Notes: generated by a model from the letters alone, not told the origin. A stretch of 50,162 nucleotides of DNA from Auraticoccus cholistanensis (GCF_009742705.1 NZ_WPCU01000010.1:1-50162); one strand, 5' to 3'. Positions 14,142-22,167 are shown, counted from the stretch's first letter. Numbers and translations: made by a program.

Positions 14142-14160
14142 GGTGTGTCTCCTTCAGGTG

Positions 14161-14183
14161 CCTGCCCTGGTGCGCAGGGCAGG
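14161..14183 (-). other. Hairpin in the rpmI-rplT spacer
   Basis: CCTGCCCT (14161-14168) pairs perfectly with AGGGCAGG (14176-14183) around a 7-nt loop. A GGGCCCGAGGGCCC self-complementary patch lies at about 14215-14228. No U-tract follows, so this is more likely a regulatory or stability element than a full terminator. Confidence 0.5.
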
Positions 14184-14232
14184 GTGGTTCGTGGCCGGGT
14201 GCGGCCGGGTGGGAGGGCCCGAGGGCCCGGGC

Positions 14233-14427
14233 TCACTTGCCCAGCAGCTTCTTGGCCTTGGCGGCGTCGCCGGGGGACAGCACGGCGTCGCCGTCGAGGC
14301 GACGGGTCCGGGTGGACGGCTTGTGCTCGTTGAGGTGCATCTTGCCCGCCTTGCGGTGCATGACCTTGCCCGAGCCCGTCAGCTTGAACCGCTTCTTGGC
14401 ACCGGAGTGCGTCTTCATCTTCGGCAT
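14233..14427 (-). CDS. rpmI: 50S ribosomal protein L35
   Basis: 64 residues, [21 protein letters not shown], highly basic and typical of L35. The start is the ATG at 14427; a longer open frame runs upstream but is non-homologous spacer. It lies between infC and rplT, the universal IF3-L35-L20 order, with a structured spacer on each side. Confidence 0.98.
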   Translation of the reverse strand: MPKMKTHSGAKKRFKLTGSGKVMHRKAGKMHLNEHKPSTRTRRLDGDAVLSPGDAAKAKKLLGK

Positions 14428-14461
14428 GGCTAGCCGCTCCGTTCCTGTACTTCGTGTGCGT

Positions 14462-14526
14462 CCCGGTGAGCGCTGGCCACCGGGTCGCGCCCGCCTCGCG
14501 GCGGGCGCTCCGACCTCGCAGTCGGC
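14462..14526 (-). other. Three consecutive hairpins in the infC-rpmI spacer
   Basis: Perfect stems are CCCGGTG/CACCGGG (14462-14468 with 14478-14484), GCGCCCGC/GCGGGCGC (14487-14494 with 14501-14508) and CCGAC/GTCGG (14511-14515 with 14522-14526). They fill most of the 112-bp spacer. They may adjust L35/L20 output relative to IF3 through attenuation, processing or mRNA stability. Confidence 0.5.
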
Positions 14527-14539
14527 GGTCGAGGACCGC

Positions 14540-15229
14540 TCAGAGGTCGATGTCGGGATCCATGTTGTCGGCCGGGCCCTTCTTCTTCTGCTTCTTGGGC
14601 TGGGCCTGGTGCGTCGCGCGCTGGGTGGCGCGCTCGCTCTCCTCCAGCTGGGCGTCCGCGGCACGCGCGGCCGCCTTGGCGTCGCGGTCGGCCGCCACGT
14701 CGCCCCGGGCTTCGGTCTTCTTCTTGTGCGGACCCAGCACCATCAGCATGTTTCGCCCGTCCTGCTTGGGCGTGGACTCGATGTAGCCGAACTCCTCGAC
14801 GTCGTCGGCCAGCTGCTTGAGCAGGTTGAAGCCGAGCTCGGGACGGCTCTGCTCACGACCCCGGAACATGATGGTGATCTTCACCTTGTCCCCGGCCTTG
14901 AGGAAGCGCACCACGTGACCCTTCTTGGTCTCGTAGTCGTGGCTGTCGATCTTCGGCCGGAGCTTCATCTCCTTGATGACCGTGTTCGACTGGTTGCGCC
15001 GGCTCTCGCGGGCCTTCTGGGCGTTCTCGTACTTGAACTTGCCGTAGTCCATGAGCTTGGCCACCGGCGGGCGGGCCATCGGGGCCACCTCGACGAGGTC
15101 GAGCTCGGACTCACGCGCCAGCCGCAGCGCGTCGTCGATGCGCACGACGCCCACCTGCTCCCCCGCCGGGCCGACGAGACGGACCTCAGGGACGCGGATG
15201 CGGTCGTTGATGCGTGGTTCGGTGCTGAT
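14540..15229 (-). CDS. infC: Translation initiation factor IF-3 (ATC start)
   Basis: Binds the 30S subunit, blocks premature 50S joining and checks the start codon. 229 residues: N-domain about 5-75 ([22 protein letters not shown]), linker helix, and C-domain about 85-170 ([30 protein letters not shown]). The C-terminal tail of about 60 charged, Ala/Lys-rich residues is longer than in E. coli. No ATG, GTG or TTG exists at the homologous start; the frame begins ATC-AGC-ACC, preceded by GGAGG 4 nt upstream. Rare start codons in infC are a known IF3 autoregulation device. A 230-nt structured leader precedes it. Confidence 0.95.
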   Translation of the reverse strand: MSTEPRINDRIRVPEVRLVGPAGEQVGVVRIDDALRLARESELDLVEVAPMARPPVAKLMDYGKFKYENAQKARESRRNQSNTVIKEMKLRPKIDSHDYETKKGHVVRFLKAGDKVKITIMFRGREQSRPELGFNLLKQLADDVEEFGYIESTPKQDGRNMLMVLGPHKKKTEARGDVAADRDAKAAARAADAQLEESERATQRATHQAQPKKQKKKGPADNMDPDIDL

Positions 15230-15468
15230 GTGTCCTCCAGTGCTGGATGATCTGGGCCGTTGTCCTGCCGTCGACCGGTCGAGCCTGCTCGCCCGGGGAC
15301 GACGAAAGGGCCCCCGCGCACGCGGGAGCCCTGAGCACCACCGGACACTCCTCGGAGCACCGAGGAGAGCTGGCGACCGACCCGACGACCCTGGGGTCGT
15401 GGCGGGTGGGAGATCGGGCCTCCGCTTGCAGGTCCGAGGTAGACCCGGACCGGTCGGGGCACAGCCTA
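15230..15468 (-). promoter_or_regulatory. infC operon leader with three stem-loops
   Basis: This fills the 328-bp gap before infC; I see no coding gene in it. A -10-like TAGGCT lies at 15468-15463. Downstream on the minus strand come three strong stems: ACGACCC/GGGTCGT (15385-15400), CTCCTCGG/CCGAGGAG (15348-15367) and a 12-bp stem with one mismatch (15307-15332). The last is followed by TTTCGTC, resembling a weak intrinsic terminator 70 nt before the infC ribosome site. The layout suits transcription attenuation, as known for infC-rpmI-rplT leaders in Firmicutes. Confidence 0.55.
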
Positions 15469-15557
15469 CTCGACTGCACCGGGTAAAGCACATCCTCCGG
15501 TCCGGTTATTCCTCCGCCGTGCTCGGGGCGGGCCCGGGCCGTGCGCCGGCGGGAGCC

Positions 15558-16076
15558 TCAGCCGCGCTCGCGCGGGGCCGCCTGCAGCCAGCCGAAGCCG
15601 CCGTCGGCGAGCGTCACCAGGCGCCGGCCACGGGCCAGCTCGCTCAGCACCGGGTCCTCCAGCACCAGCGGGTACGGGCCGTTGAGGTCGACCAGCAGCG
15701 CCACGGCGCCGCCGGCCAGCGTGGCCTCGGCGACCTTGTCGAGGGTGGCGGGCACGGGCCGGGCGGTGGGGTTCCAGCGCTGCAGGGCGTCGACCCCGGT
15801 GAAGACCAGCATCGCCCGCTCCCCGCAGGCGTCCTGCAGCATCACCGTGGACATCTCGGCGCTCTTGTCGCCGCCGTCGGCGGCCAGCTCGCCGACGGCC
15901 ACCACGGGCGTCAGCAGCCGGCTGCCGCACAGCGCGGCCACGGCCTGCAGGTAGCTGTCCTCGCCCGCCTCGGTCTCGCTGCGTCGCAACGCCTCGCGGA
16001 CCGCCGGGTCGGCCTCCCCGGTGTCGTCGGCGAAGGAGCGGAGCGGGTCGGCCAGGGTGCGCGAGAGCTCGGGCAT
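15558..16076 (-). CDS. SseB-family protein
   Basis: 172 residues resembling the SseB N-terminal domain family found next to infC in many actinobacteria. Recognisable stretches are LLTPVVAVGELAADGGDKSAEMSTV (wording only partly quoted by position, about 54-78), VFTGVDALQRWNPTARPVP, and a C-terminal GFGWLQAAP. No catalytic residues, signal peptide or membrane segment are visible. The molecular role is unknown; the family name comes from a Salmonella serine-sensitivity locus and says little. The start is the ATG at 16076, supported by a TACGGT -10 box 7 nt upstream. Confidence 0.75.
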   Translation of the reverse strand: MPELSRTLADPLRSFADDTGEADPAVREALRRSETEAGEDSYLQAVAALCGSRLLTPVVAVGELAADGGDKSAEMSTVMLQDACGERAMLVFTGVDALQRWNPTARPVPATLDKVAEATLAGGAVALLVDLNGPYPLVLEDPVLSELARGRRLVTLADGGFGWLQAAPRERG

Positions 16077-16083
16077 GATCCCC

Positions 16084-16089
16084 ACCGTA
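16084..16089 (-). promoter_or_regulatory. Putative -10 element for leaderless SseB-family gene
   Basis: TACGGT on the minus strand, 7 nt before the ATG at 16076. The intervening GGGGATC could also serve as a poor ribosome site. Confidence 0.35.
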
Positions 16090-16260
16090 GGCGCTTCTCC
16101 CGCCGGGACGAAACCGCGCCACGCTGCGGGCCGGCAGCACCGCCGGGGCTCGGGGAGGAGGCCGACCGGGGCGATCCCCCAGGTGGTGCGGGGCACGACC
16201 AGGGACGGTTCGGGGGCGGCGCGCCCGCCCGGAGGCGTCCGGGCGTGGGACGCTGGGTGC

Positions 16261-16785
16261 ATGAACGCCGACACCGCCCTGCTGCCCCTCTGCGTCGCCC
16301 TGTCCCTGGTCGGGCTGCTGCTGACCGTGGTGTTCTGGCGGAGCCGGCGGGCCTCCCGCGGCCGGATCCTGCAGGGCCTGGCCTGGACGCTGCTGCCGGT
16401 CGCGCTGTACCTGACGGGGCTGCTGCGGATGGTGTGGGACGCGGTGGTGGCGCTGATCTCCTGGGCCTCGCGGGTGGTCTTCTCCCCCGCCGTCTGGACC
16501 GGGTTCACGCTGCTGGCGCTGGCCGTGGTGCTGTTCGTGGTCGGCTCGCTGCTGGTGCGCCGCAGCCACCTGCGCTCCGGTACGGGCGAGCGCCCGGTGG
16601 CTGGTCGGAGCACCCCGGCCGTGGCCGCCGGCGGGGCTCCGGCGGCCCCGGCCGGGCGTGGTCGGTCCAGCGCGACCGCCCAGAAGCCGGCCGCTGCGGG
16701 TCAGCCGGCGGCCAAGGGCCAGCCGGCCGAGGACGACGACATGGCCGAGATCGAGGCGCTGCTCCGCAAGCGCGGCATCGAGTGA
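16261..16785 (+). CDS. Small actinobacterial membrane protein
   Basis: 174 residues. Three hydrophobic segments are visible at about 8-26, 38-56 and 78-99, followed by an Ala/Pro/Gly-rich tail (about 105-155) and an acidic/basic end (DDDMAEIEALLRKRGIE). Homologues in Streptomyces with the same TLLPVALYLTG and VVFSPAVW patterns are often mislabelled cellulose synthase; nothing here supports that activity. It is a plus-strand gene between SseB and the PH-domain gene, which it faces with only 11 bp between stops. Function unknown. Confidence 0.75.
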   Translation: MNADTALLPLCVALSLVGLLLTVVFWRSRRASRGRILQGLAWTLLPVALYLTGLLRMVWDAVVALISWASRVVFSPAVWTGFTLLALAVVLFVVGSLLVRRSHLRSGTGERPVAGRSTPAVAAGGAPAAPAGRGRSSATAQKPAAAGQPAAKGQPAEDDDMAEIEALLRKRGIE

Positions 16786-16796
16786 GCTGACCGAGG

Positions 16797-17279
16797 TCAG
16801 CCGCGACGGGCCCTGATCAGGTCCCGCAGCCGCTGCGCGTCGGCCCGCGAGCGCGGCCCGTCCACGCGCTGGATGGCCATCATCTGGCGCCGGACGTGCT
16901 CGCCCCCCTCGTCGGTGCGGTGCAGCTCCAGGAAGGCCCAGGAGTCGTGCTCGCGGTAGCGGACCGCCCGGACCTCGTCGAAGCCGTAGCGGCGGCGCAC
17001 CAGACCGTTGCGCACGGTCACGCCGCGGTCGTCGACCACCACGACGCTGAGCGCCAGCGCCAGCATCATCCCGACCGTCCAGGCCAGGAACAGCACCAGG
17101 GTGGCCACCTGGAGCAGGGTGAACTGCTGGCGCAGGTCGCCCAGGGCGAACCAGCCGACCAGGCAGGCGGCCACGAACAGCACCGAGACCACCGTCACGA
17201 AGGTCAGCAGCACCCGCGGGCGGAACACCACCCGGCCGGCCGGCGGCGAGCCGGTCGCGGACGCGTCCCCTGCGCTCAT
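16797..17279 (-). CDS. PH-domain-like membrane protein
   Basis: 160 residues with two transmembrane segments (about 20-42 and 55-78), then a bacterial PH-like domain (about 80-150, VVDDRGVTVRNGLVRRRYGFDEVRAV) likely facing the cytoplasm. The motif order is that of actinobacterial DUF2581/PH-type membrane proteins commonly found beside hisG. Start ATG at 17279; its reading frame begins 7 bp after the hisG stop, suggesting cotranscription. No catalytic motif. Confidence 0.7.
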   Translation of the reverse strand: MSAGDASATGSPPAGRVVFRPRVLLTFVTVVSVLFVAACLVGWFALGDLRQQFTLLQVATLVLFLAWTVGMMLALALSVVVVDDRGVTVRNGLVRRRYGFDEVRAVRYREHDSWAFLELHRTDEGGEHVRRQMMAIQRVDGPRSRADAQRLRDLIRARRG

Positions 17280-17286
17280 CGCGGCC

Positions 17287-18144
17287 TCAGAGCCGGCAGG
17301 CGGCGATGTCGGTGACGAGGATGGCACGGGCACCCACCTCCCAGAGGTCGTCCATGATGGTCTGCGCCTCGGACCGGCGGACCATGGCACGGACGGCGTA
17401 CCAGCCCTCGCGGGCCAGCGGCGACACGGTCGGGGACTCGAACCCGGGGGTGAGGCCGGTGGCGTGCTCGAGCGCCTCGGCGCTCACGTCGTAGTCGAGC
17501 ATTACGTAGTTGCGGGCGACCAGCACCCCCTGCAGCCGGCGCTGCAGCGTCGACAGCCCCTCCGGCTCGGCGGCCTCCGAGCGCCGGATCACGATGGCCT
17601 CCGACAGCAGGATCGGCTCCCCGAACAGCGCCAGGCCGGCCTGGCGGAGCGTGGTGCCGGTCTCGACCACGTCGGCGATGACGTCGGCCACCCCGAGGCG
17701 GATCGCGCTCTCCACGGCACCGTCCAGGCGGATCAGCCGGGCCTCCACGCCGGCCTCGGCCAGGTGGGCCCGGACCAGGCCCGGGTAGGAGGTGGCCACC
17801 CGCAGACCCTGCAGGTCGGCGACGGTCAGCTCCCGACCGGCGGGGGCGGCGAAGCGGAACCGGGAGGCGCCGAACCCCAGCGGCATTACCTCGTCGGCGG
17901 CGGCGCCGGAGTCGAGCAGCATGTCGCGGCCGGTGATGCCGCAGTCGAGGGTCCCCTCGCCGACGTAGGTGGCGATGTCACGCGGACGCAGGTAGAAGAA
18001 CTCGACCCCGTTCGCCTCGTCGACCAGCACGAGCTCCTTGGTGTCGGAGCGCTGCCGGTACCCGGCCTCGCGCAGCATCTCGGCGGCGGACTCGGACAGC
18101 GAGCCCTTGTTGGGCACGGCGACACGCAGGAGAGGACGGCTCAC
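17287..18144 (-). CDS. hisG: ATP phosphoribosyltransferase
   Basis: First enzyme of histidine synthesis (ATP plus PRPP). 285 residues, the long, hexameric form with a C-terminal regulatory domain that binds histidine. Motifs are VAVPNKGSLSE (N terminus), the YVGEGTLDCGITGRDML segment and the PRPP-binding region DVIADVVETGTTLRQAGL (about 147-164). GTG start at 18144, with a TAGGGT box 8 nt upstream. It lies 20 bp after hisE, the usual actinobacterial pairing; the rest of the his operon is elsewhere. Confidence 0.95.
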   Translation of the reverse strand: MSRPLLRVAVPNKGSLSESAAEMLREAGYRQRSDTKELVLVDEANGVEFFYLRPRDIATYVGEGTLDCGITGRDMLLDSGAAADEVMPLGFGASRFRFAAPAGRELTVADLQGLRVATSYPGLVRAHLAEAGVEARLIRLDGAVESAIRLGVADVIADVVETGTTLRQAGLALFGEPILLSEAIVIRRSEAAEPEGLSTLQRRLQGVLVARNYVMLDYDVSAEALEHATGLTPGFESPTVSPLAREGWYAVRAMVRRSEAQTIMDDLWEVGARAILVTDIAACRL

Positions 18145-18152
18145 GGCTGGCA

Positions 18153-18158
18153 ACCCTA
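18153..18158 (-). promoter_or_regulatory. Putative -10 element before hisG
   Basis: TAGGGT on the minus strand in the 20-bp hisE-hisG gap, 8 nt before the hisG GTG. It would allow separate, nearly leaderless hisG transcription. Confidence 0.35.
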
Positions 18159-18164
18159 GTCGGC

Positions 18165-18485
18165 TCAGAGGTGGCGGTAGACGTCGTCCAGCCCCAGGTC
18201 GAGGCTGATCATCAGCACCTGCAGGTGGTACAGCAGCTGGCTGATCTCCTCCGCGGCCTCGTCGCGCGACTGGTACTCCGCGGCCATCCACACCTCGGCG
18301 GCCTCCTCGACCACCTTCTTGCCGATGGCGTGCACGCCGGCGTCCAGGGCGGCCACGGTGCCGGAGCCCTCGGGACGGGTCCGGGCCCGGTGCTGCAGCT
18401 CGGCGAACAGCTCCTCGAAGGTCTTCAGCTCGGACGCGGTGCTCGTCGGCCCAGACGCGGTGGGCTCGGTGCCGGGGTCGTTCAC
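18165..18485 (-). CDS. hisE: Phosphoribosyl-ATP pyrophosphatase
   Basis: Second step of histidine synthesis, hydrolysing PR-ATP to PR-AMP. 106 residues, a monofunctional HisE (not fused to HisI). The all-alpha MazG-like core shows the metal-binding acidic helix [14 protein letters not shown] and [14 protein letters not shown]. The first 20 residues are low complexity. GTG start at 18485 with TAGGGT 7 nt upstream and no ribosome site, suggesting a leaderless mRNA. Confidence 0.95.
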   Translation of the reverse strand: MNDPGTEPTASGPTSTASELKTFEELFAELQHRARTRPEGSGTVAALDAGVHAIGKKVVEEAAEVWMAAEYQSRDEAAEEISQLLYHLQVLMISLDLGLDDVYRHL

Positions 18486-18492
18486 GCCAGTG

Positions 18493-18498
18493 ACCCTA
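18493..18498 (-). promoter_or_regulatory. Putative -10 element for leaderless hisE
   Basis: TAGGGT on the minus strand, exactly 7 nt before the hisE GTG at 18485. Confidence 0.4.
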
Positions 18499-18542
18499 CG
18501 GCCTGCGGGTCGCCGGTGTCGTGCCGCGGGCCGGGCGCGGGA

Positions 18543-19787
18543 TCAGAGCCGGACGCCGAGGACCGCGTCGACCGCACGGGTGACGAGCGCGCCCGCCTCG
18601 GCGTCGTCGCCGTCGACGGTGGCCGAGGCCGCGGCCCAGGCATCCACGGCGGCCAGCGCGGCGGGGGCGTCGAGGTCGTCGCGGACGGCCCGGCGCAGCT
18701 CGGCCACGGTCTCCTCCGCACCGAGCGCGCTGGGCCGGGCCACCGCCGAGCGCCAGGCGGCCAGCCGCTCCTCGGCCGCAGCCAGCAGCTCCGGCGTCCA
18801 GGACCAGTCGCTGCGGTAGTGCTGCGAGAGCAGCGCCAGCCGGATGGCGGCCGGCTCGACGCCCTGCTCGCGCAGCCGGGAGACCAGCACCAGGTTGCCC
18901 TCCGACTTCGACATCTTGCGCCCCTCGAGGCCCACCATGCCGCTGTGCACGTAGTGCTGGGCGAACGGCTGCCCGCACGCCACCTCGCCCTCCGCGGCGC
19001 ACATCTCGTGGTGGGGGAAGACCAGGTCGGAGCCGCCGCCCTGCACGTCGAAGGAGGGCCCGAGGTGGGCGAGGGCGATGGCGGTGCACTCGATGTGCCA
19101 GCCGGGACGTCCCTCCCCCAGCGGGCTGGGCCAGGACGGCTCGCCGGGACGGGCGAGCCGCCACACCAGGCAGTCCAGCGGGTCCCGCTTGCCCGGGCGG
19201 TCGGGGTCGCCGCCGCGCTCGGCGAACACGCTCGCCATCTGCTCGGGGTCCAGCCCCGAGACCGACCCGAAGCCCTGCGCGTCGCGGACCGAGAAGTACC
19301 AGTCGGGGTGCTCGGGGTCGTCGACCTGGTACAGCGCCGAGGGCATCGTGGCCAGCAGCCGGTGCACCAGCTCGATCGACTCCACCGCACCCACGTAGTG
19401 GCGCGGCGGGATGACGTTGAGGGCCTCCATGTCGTCGCGGAACAGCTGGGTCTGCTGCGAGGCCAGCTCGGTCCAGTCCACCCCGGTCGCGGTGGCGCGC
19501 TCCAGCAGCGGGTCGTCGACGTCGGTGACGTTCTGCACGTAGTGCACGTCGAGCCCGCGGTCCCGCCAGGCCCGGTGCAGCAGGTCGAAGGCCACGTAGG
19601 TGTTGGCGTGGCCCATGTGGGTGGCGTCGTAGGGGGTGATCCCGCAGACGTAGAACCGGGCCGCGGCGCCGTCGGCGGGCGCGGGCCCCACCTCGGCGCG
19701 GGCGCCCGTCGTGGTGTCGTGCAGCAGCACCGGCACCTCCGGCAGCGGCGGGAGGACGGGGACGCTGGGGGCGCTCCAGGCATGCAT
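18543..19787 (-). CDS. mshC: L-cysteine:glucosaminyl-inositol ligase MshC (mycothiol synthesis)
   Basis: Joins cysteine to GlcN-inositol using ATP, the third step of mycothiol synthesis and specific to actinobacteria. 414 residues, a CysRS paralogue without the anticodon domain. HIGH-type motif H57-M-G-H60, KMSKS at 291-295, and zinc ligands C48, C234 and one of H259/H260. Overall it reads closely to M. tuberculosis MshC ([37 protein letters not shown] region). The start is ATG 19787 (MHAWSAP), matching homologues and placed 7 nt after a TAGGTT box; the longer frame from 19805 is unlikely. Confidence 0.95.
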   Translation of the reverse strand: MHAWSAPSVPVLPPLPEVPVLLHDTTTGARAEVGPAPADGAAARFYVCGITPYDATHMGHANTYVAFDLLHRAWRDRGLDVHYVQNVTDVDDPLLERATATGVDWTELASQQTQLFRDDMEALNVIPPRHYVGAVESIELVHRLLATMPSALYQVDDPEHPDWYFSVRDAQGFGSVSGLDPEQMASVFAERGGDPDRPGKRDPLDCLVWRLARPGEPSWPSPLGEGRPGWHIECTAIALAHLGPSFDVQGGGSDLVFPHHEMCAAEGEVACGQPFAQHYVHSGMVGLEGRKMSKSEGNLVLVSRLREQGVEPAAIRLALLSQHYRSDWSWTPELLAAAEERLAAWRSAVARPSALGAEETVAELRRAVRDDLDAPAALAAVDAWAAASATVDGDDAEAGALVTRAVDAVLGVRL

Positions 19788-19794
19788 GGTCGTC

Positions 19795-19800
19795 AACCTA
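19795..19800 (-). promoter_or_regulatory. Putative -10 element for leaderless mshC
   Basis: TAGGTT on the minus strand, 7 nt before the mshC ATG at 19787. Confidence 0.4.
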
Positions 19801-19856
19801 TCCACTCCGGCGGCGGCGGGCCGCCACCGCCCAGCCCGGGCACGACCGCCCGGAGG

Positions 19857-20675
19857 TCAGAAGGGGGGCCAGGGCACCGCCGGGCGGTGCGGGTCGACGT
19901 CGGGCATCCGGCCGCGGGAGAGCAGGGTGCGCACCCGTCGCAGCAGGGCCGCCACCTCGTCCTCGGCCAGCAGGTGCGCGACCGCCGCCGCCCCGTCGGC
20001 CAGCACCCGGCGCAGCACCTCGCGCTCGTCGTCGGTGAGCTCGGCGTCGGCCCAGCCCCACAGCAGCGTGCGGAGCTTGGGGGCGGCGTGGAAGGTGAGC
20101 CCGTGGTCGACCCCGAAGAGCCGGCCGCGGTGGCCGATGACGTGACCGCCCTTGCGGTCGGCGTTGTTGGCCACCACGTCGAACAGGGCCAGCCGGCGCA
20201 GCCGCGCGTCGTCGGCGTGGACGACCACCACGTCGTCGCCGGCGGCGTCGATGCCCTCCAGCACCGCGAACCAGCCGGGCTGCTCGGCCTCGTCGACCGG
20301 GCGGAGGTCGACCACGTCCTCACCGGCGTCGTCGCCGGCCACCCACGCCTGCAGCGACCCGGGCCCGAGGGGCCCCTCGACCAGCGCGGTGCAGGGCACC
20401 ACGTCGAAGCCGCAGCGGCTCGACAGCTCGTAGGCGGCGACCTCGCGCAGCGCGAGGGTGCGGTCGGGGAAGTCCCACAGCGGACGCTCCCCGGCGATCG
20501 GCTTGTAGACCGCCAGCAGGTCGCCGTCGGCGCGGCAGAGCCGGGACAGGAAGGTGCCGTTGGAGGCCGTGGGGAGCCGTCCCAGCACCTCCAGCTCGCC
20601 CTCGGAGAGGTCGACGTCGAGCGGGTCGACGTCCAGGGGCTCGATCTCGACCGGTTCCGGCCCGTCCTCAGCCAC
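19857..20675 (-). CDS. SCO1664-family protein (PI3/4-kinase-like fold)
   Basis: 272 residues. The sequence suggests a lipid/protein-kinase-like core: a glycine/serine loop TASNGTFLSRL, a lysine in LLAVYKPIAGERPLWDFP (probable ATP-contact Lys), a catalytic-type loop FDVVANNADRKGGHVI (D and N residues) and VDHGLTFH as the metal-binding motif. Homologues sit next to mshC across actinobacteria, but a substrate is not established. The N-terminal 25 residues are acidic. GTG start at 20675, 6 bp after the DUF3090 stop, so the two are probably one transcript. Confidence 0.8.
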   Translation of the reverse strand: MAEDGPEPVEIEPLDVDPLDVDLSEGELEVLGRLPTASNGTFLSRLCRADGDLLAVYKPIAGERPLWDFPDRTLALREVAAYELSSRCGFDVVPCTALVEGPLGPGSLQAWVAGDDAGEDVVDLRPVDEAEQPGWFAVLEGIDAAGDDVVVVHADDARLRRLALFDVVANNADRKGGHVIGHRGRLFGVDHGLTFHAAPKLRTLLWGWADAELTDDEREVLRRVLADGAAAVAHLLAEDEVAALLRRVRTLLSRGRMPDVDPHRPAVPWPPF

Positions 20676-20681
20676 GTCGTC

Positions 20682-21287
20682 TCAGAACAGCGGGCGCCGG
20701 TAGCCGTTGGCCCGCGGGCAGATGTGGCCCTCGGGGTCCATCGGCTGCAGGCAGAAGGGGCAGGAGGGGCGCCCGGCCGAGACCACGGCCTGGGCGCGGG
20801 CCACGAAGTCGCGGGCGGTGCGCGGGGTGATGCGGACCACGAAGACCTCCTCGGCGCGCTCCTCCTCCATCGCCTGCACCACCTCGGCCTCGATCTCGGG
20901 GTCGTCCTCGGTGAGCTCGAGCCCGGAGACCTCGGCGTCGGTGCTGGAGAACATCTCGATCACGATCCGGTTGTCCTCGGAGTCCCAGGCGATCGTCATC
21001 GTGCCGACGCGGAACTCCTCGGTGATCGGGGCGTCGAGCGGCTGGGTGTCGTCGGGCACCTGGCGCGGCGGCGGGACGTCGACCCGGCCGCCGGTGCGGC
21101 GCACCACCTCGTCCAGCACCCGCTCCAGGTGCTCGGCCAGCACGGACACCTGCTGCTTCTCGCAGGCCACGCTGGTGATCCGGTTGCCCTCGCGCGCCTG
21201 CAGGAAGAAGGTCCGCTCCCCGGGCTCCCCGACGGTGCCGGCGACGAACCGGTCCGGGGCCTCGTAGCGGTGAACGACGATCGCCAT
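20682..21287 (-). CDS. DUF3090 family protein
   Basis: 201 residues, with the family N terminus RYEAPDRFVAGTVGEPGERTFFLQA. The last 30 residues carry a probable zinc knuckle, CPFCLQPMDPEGHICP, a rubredoxin-like CxxC plus a later Cys. No catalytic motif is recognised. Always, as far as I know, an actinobacterial neighbour of the SCO1664-type protein and a histidine phosphatase, so a shared pathway is likely. The start is ATG 21287 (MAIVVHRYE), 7 nt after a TAGGGT box. Confidence 0.85.
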   Translation of the reverse strand: MAIVVHRYEAPDRFVAGTVGEPGERTFFLQAREGNRITSVACEKQQVSVLAEHLERVLDEVVRRTGGRVDVPPPRQVPDDTQPLDAPITEEFRVGTMTIAWDSEDNRIVIEMFSSTDAEVSGLELTEDDPEIEAEVVQAMEEERAEEVFVVRITPRTARDFVARAQAVVSAGRPSCPFCLQPMDPEGHICPRANGYRRPLF

Positions 21288-21294
21288 GAGCACC

Positions 21295-21300
21295 ACCCTA
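21295..21300 (-). promoter_or_regulatory. Putative -10 element for leaderless DUF3090 gene
   Basis: TAGGGT on the minus strand, 7 nt before the ATG at 21287. Confidence 0.4.
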
Positions 21301-21338
21301 CGTGGGTCGGCTGCCCCGCCCGCTCGGTGCTCGCGGGC

Positions 21339-22049
21339 CTACTCGGTGCTGCCGAGGCCGCCGCCGACGGCCGCGTCCGCCGGCGGGGTGCGACGGCGGC
21401 TCCGGCCCCGAGGCGGGGCCAGGTGGGACAGGTCGCCCGCGGTCGTGTTCATCGCCACCACGAACGGGCGGCCGGCGGTGAAGCGGATCACCGAGATCGA
21501 GGCGGGGTCGACCACGATCCGCTGGAAGGCGTCCAGGTGCATGCCGAGGGCGTCGGCCAGCACGGCCTTGATGACGTCGCCGTGGCTGACCGCGGCCCAG
21601 ACCGCGCCGTCCCCGGCGGAGGCGGCGAGGGCGGCGTCGCGGTCGCGGACGGCCGCGACGGCCCGCGCCGACATCTCCGTCATCGCCTCACCGCCGGGGA
21701 ACCGGACGGCCGAGGGCGTCTCCTGGACGGTGCGCCAGAGCTTCTCCTTGGCCAGGTCCTTGAGGTGGCGTCCGGTCCACTCGCCGTACCCGCACTCGGT
21801 CAGCCGTCCCTCGTAGACGACCGGTGCGGTGTCGCTGCGGCCCTCGACCAGCAGCTGGGCGGTGTGGCGGCAGCGCCGCAGCGGGGAGCTCACGACCTCG
21901 GCCAGCGGCAGCCCGGCGATCCGCCGGCCGGCGGCGCGGGCCTGCTCGACACCGGTCCCGTCCAGGTCGACCCCGGGCGTGCGCCCGGCCAGCACGCCGG
22001 TCCGGTTGGCGGTGGTGCGGCCGTGGCGGACCAGCAGCAGGGTCGTCAT
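21339..22049 (-). CDS. Histidine phosphatase (phosphoglycerate-mutase-like, MSMEG_4193 type)
   Basis: 236 residues of the branch-1 histidine phosphatase superfamily. Catalytic R8-H9-G10 in LLVRHGRTTAN, the second Arg in SSPLRRCRHTAQ, an acidic CGYGEWTGR segment (general acid Glu) and the late His in VWAAVSHGDVIKAVL. The C-terminal 25 residues are Arg/Gly-rich. It is probably a phosphatase rather than a mutase; the substrate is unknown. It heads the phosphatase-DUF3090-SCO1664-mshC series. The start is ATG 22049, 6 nt after TAGGCT. Confidence 0.88.
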   Translation of the reverse strand: MTTLLLVRHGRTTANRTGVLAGRTPGVDLDGTGVEQARAAGRRIAGLPLAEVVSSPLRRCRHTAQLLVEGRSDTAPVVYEGRLTECGYGEWTGRHLKDLAKEKLWRTVQETPSAVRFPGGEAMTEMSARAVAAVRDRDAALAASAGDGAVWAAVSHGDVIKAVLADALGMHLDAFQRIVVDPASISVIRFTAGRPFVVAMNTTAGDLSHLAPPRGRSRRRTPPADAAVGGGLGSTE

Positions 22050-22055
22050 GGGGCG

Positions 22056-22061
22056 AGCCTA
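22056..22061 (-). promoter_or_regulatory. Putative -10 element for leaderless histidine phosphatase
   Basis: TAGGCT on the minus strand, 6 nt before the ATG at 22049, inside the divergent spacer shared with the GNAT gene. Confidence 0.4.
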
Positions 22062-22167
22062 GGCGAGAGGGGTGCGCGGCCCCGGTCGGCGCCGACACGG
22101 GCCCCGGTGGTGCGAGACGATGCGGAGGTCGGCGGGGAGCCGGACGCGGGTGCGAGGAGGTGGCGCG

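Noticed and set aside
22072-22167. Longer N terminus for the GNAT protein
   Set aside because: Arg/Gly-rich, without homology, and GAGGAGG lies at the right distance from GTG 22168.
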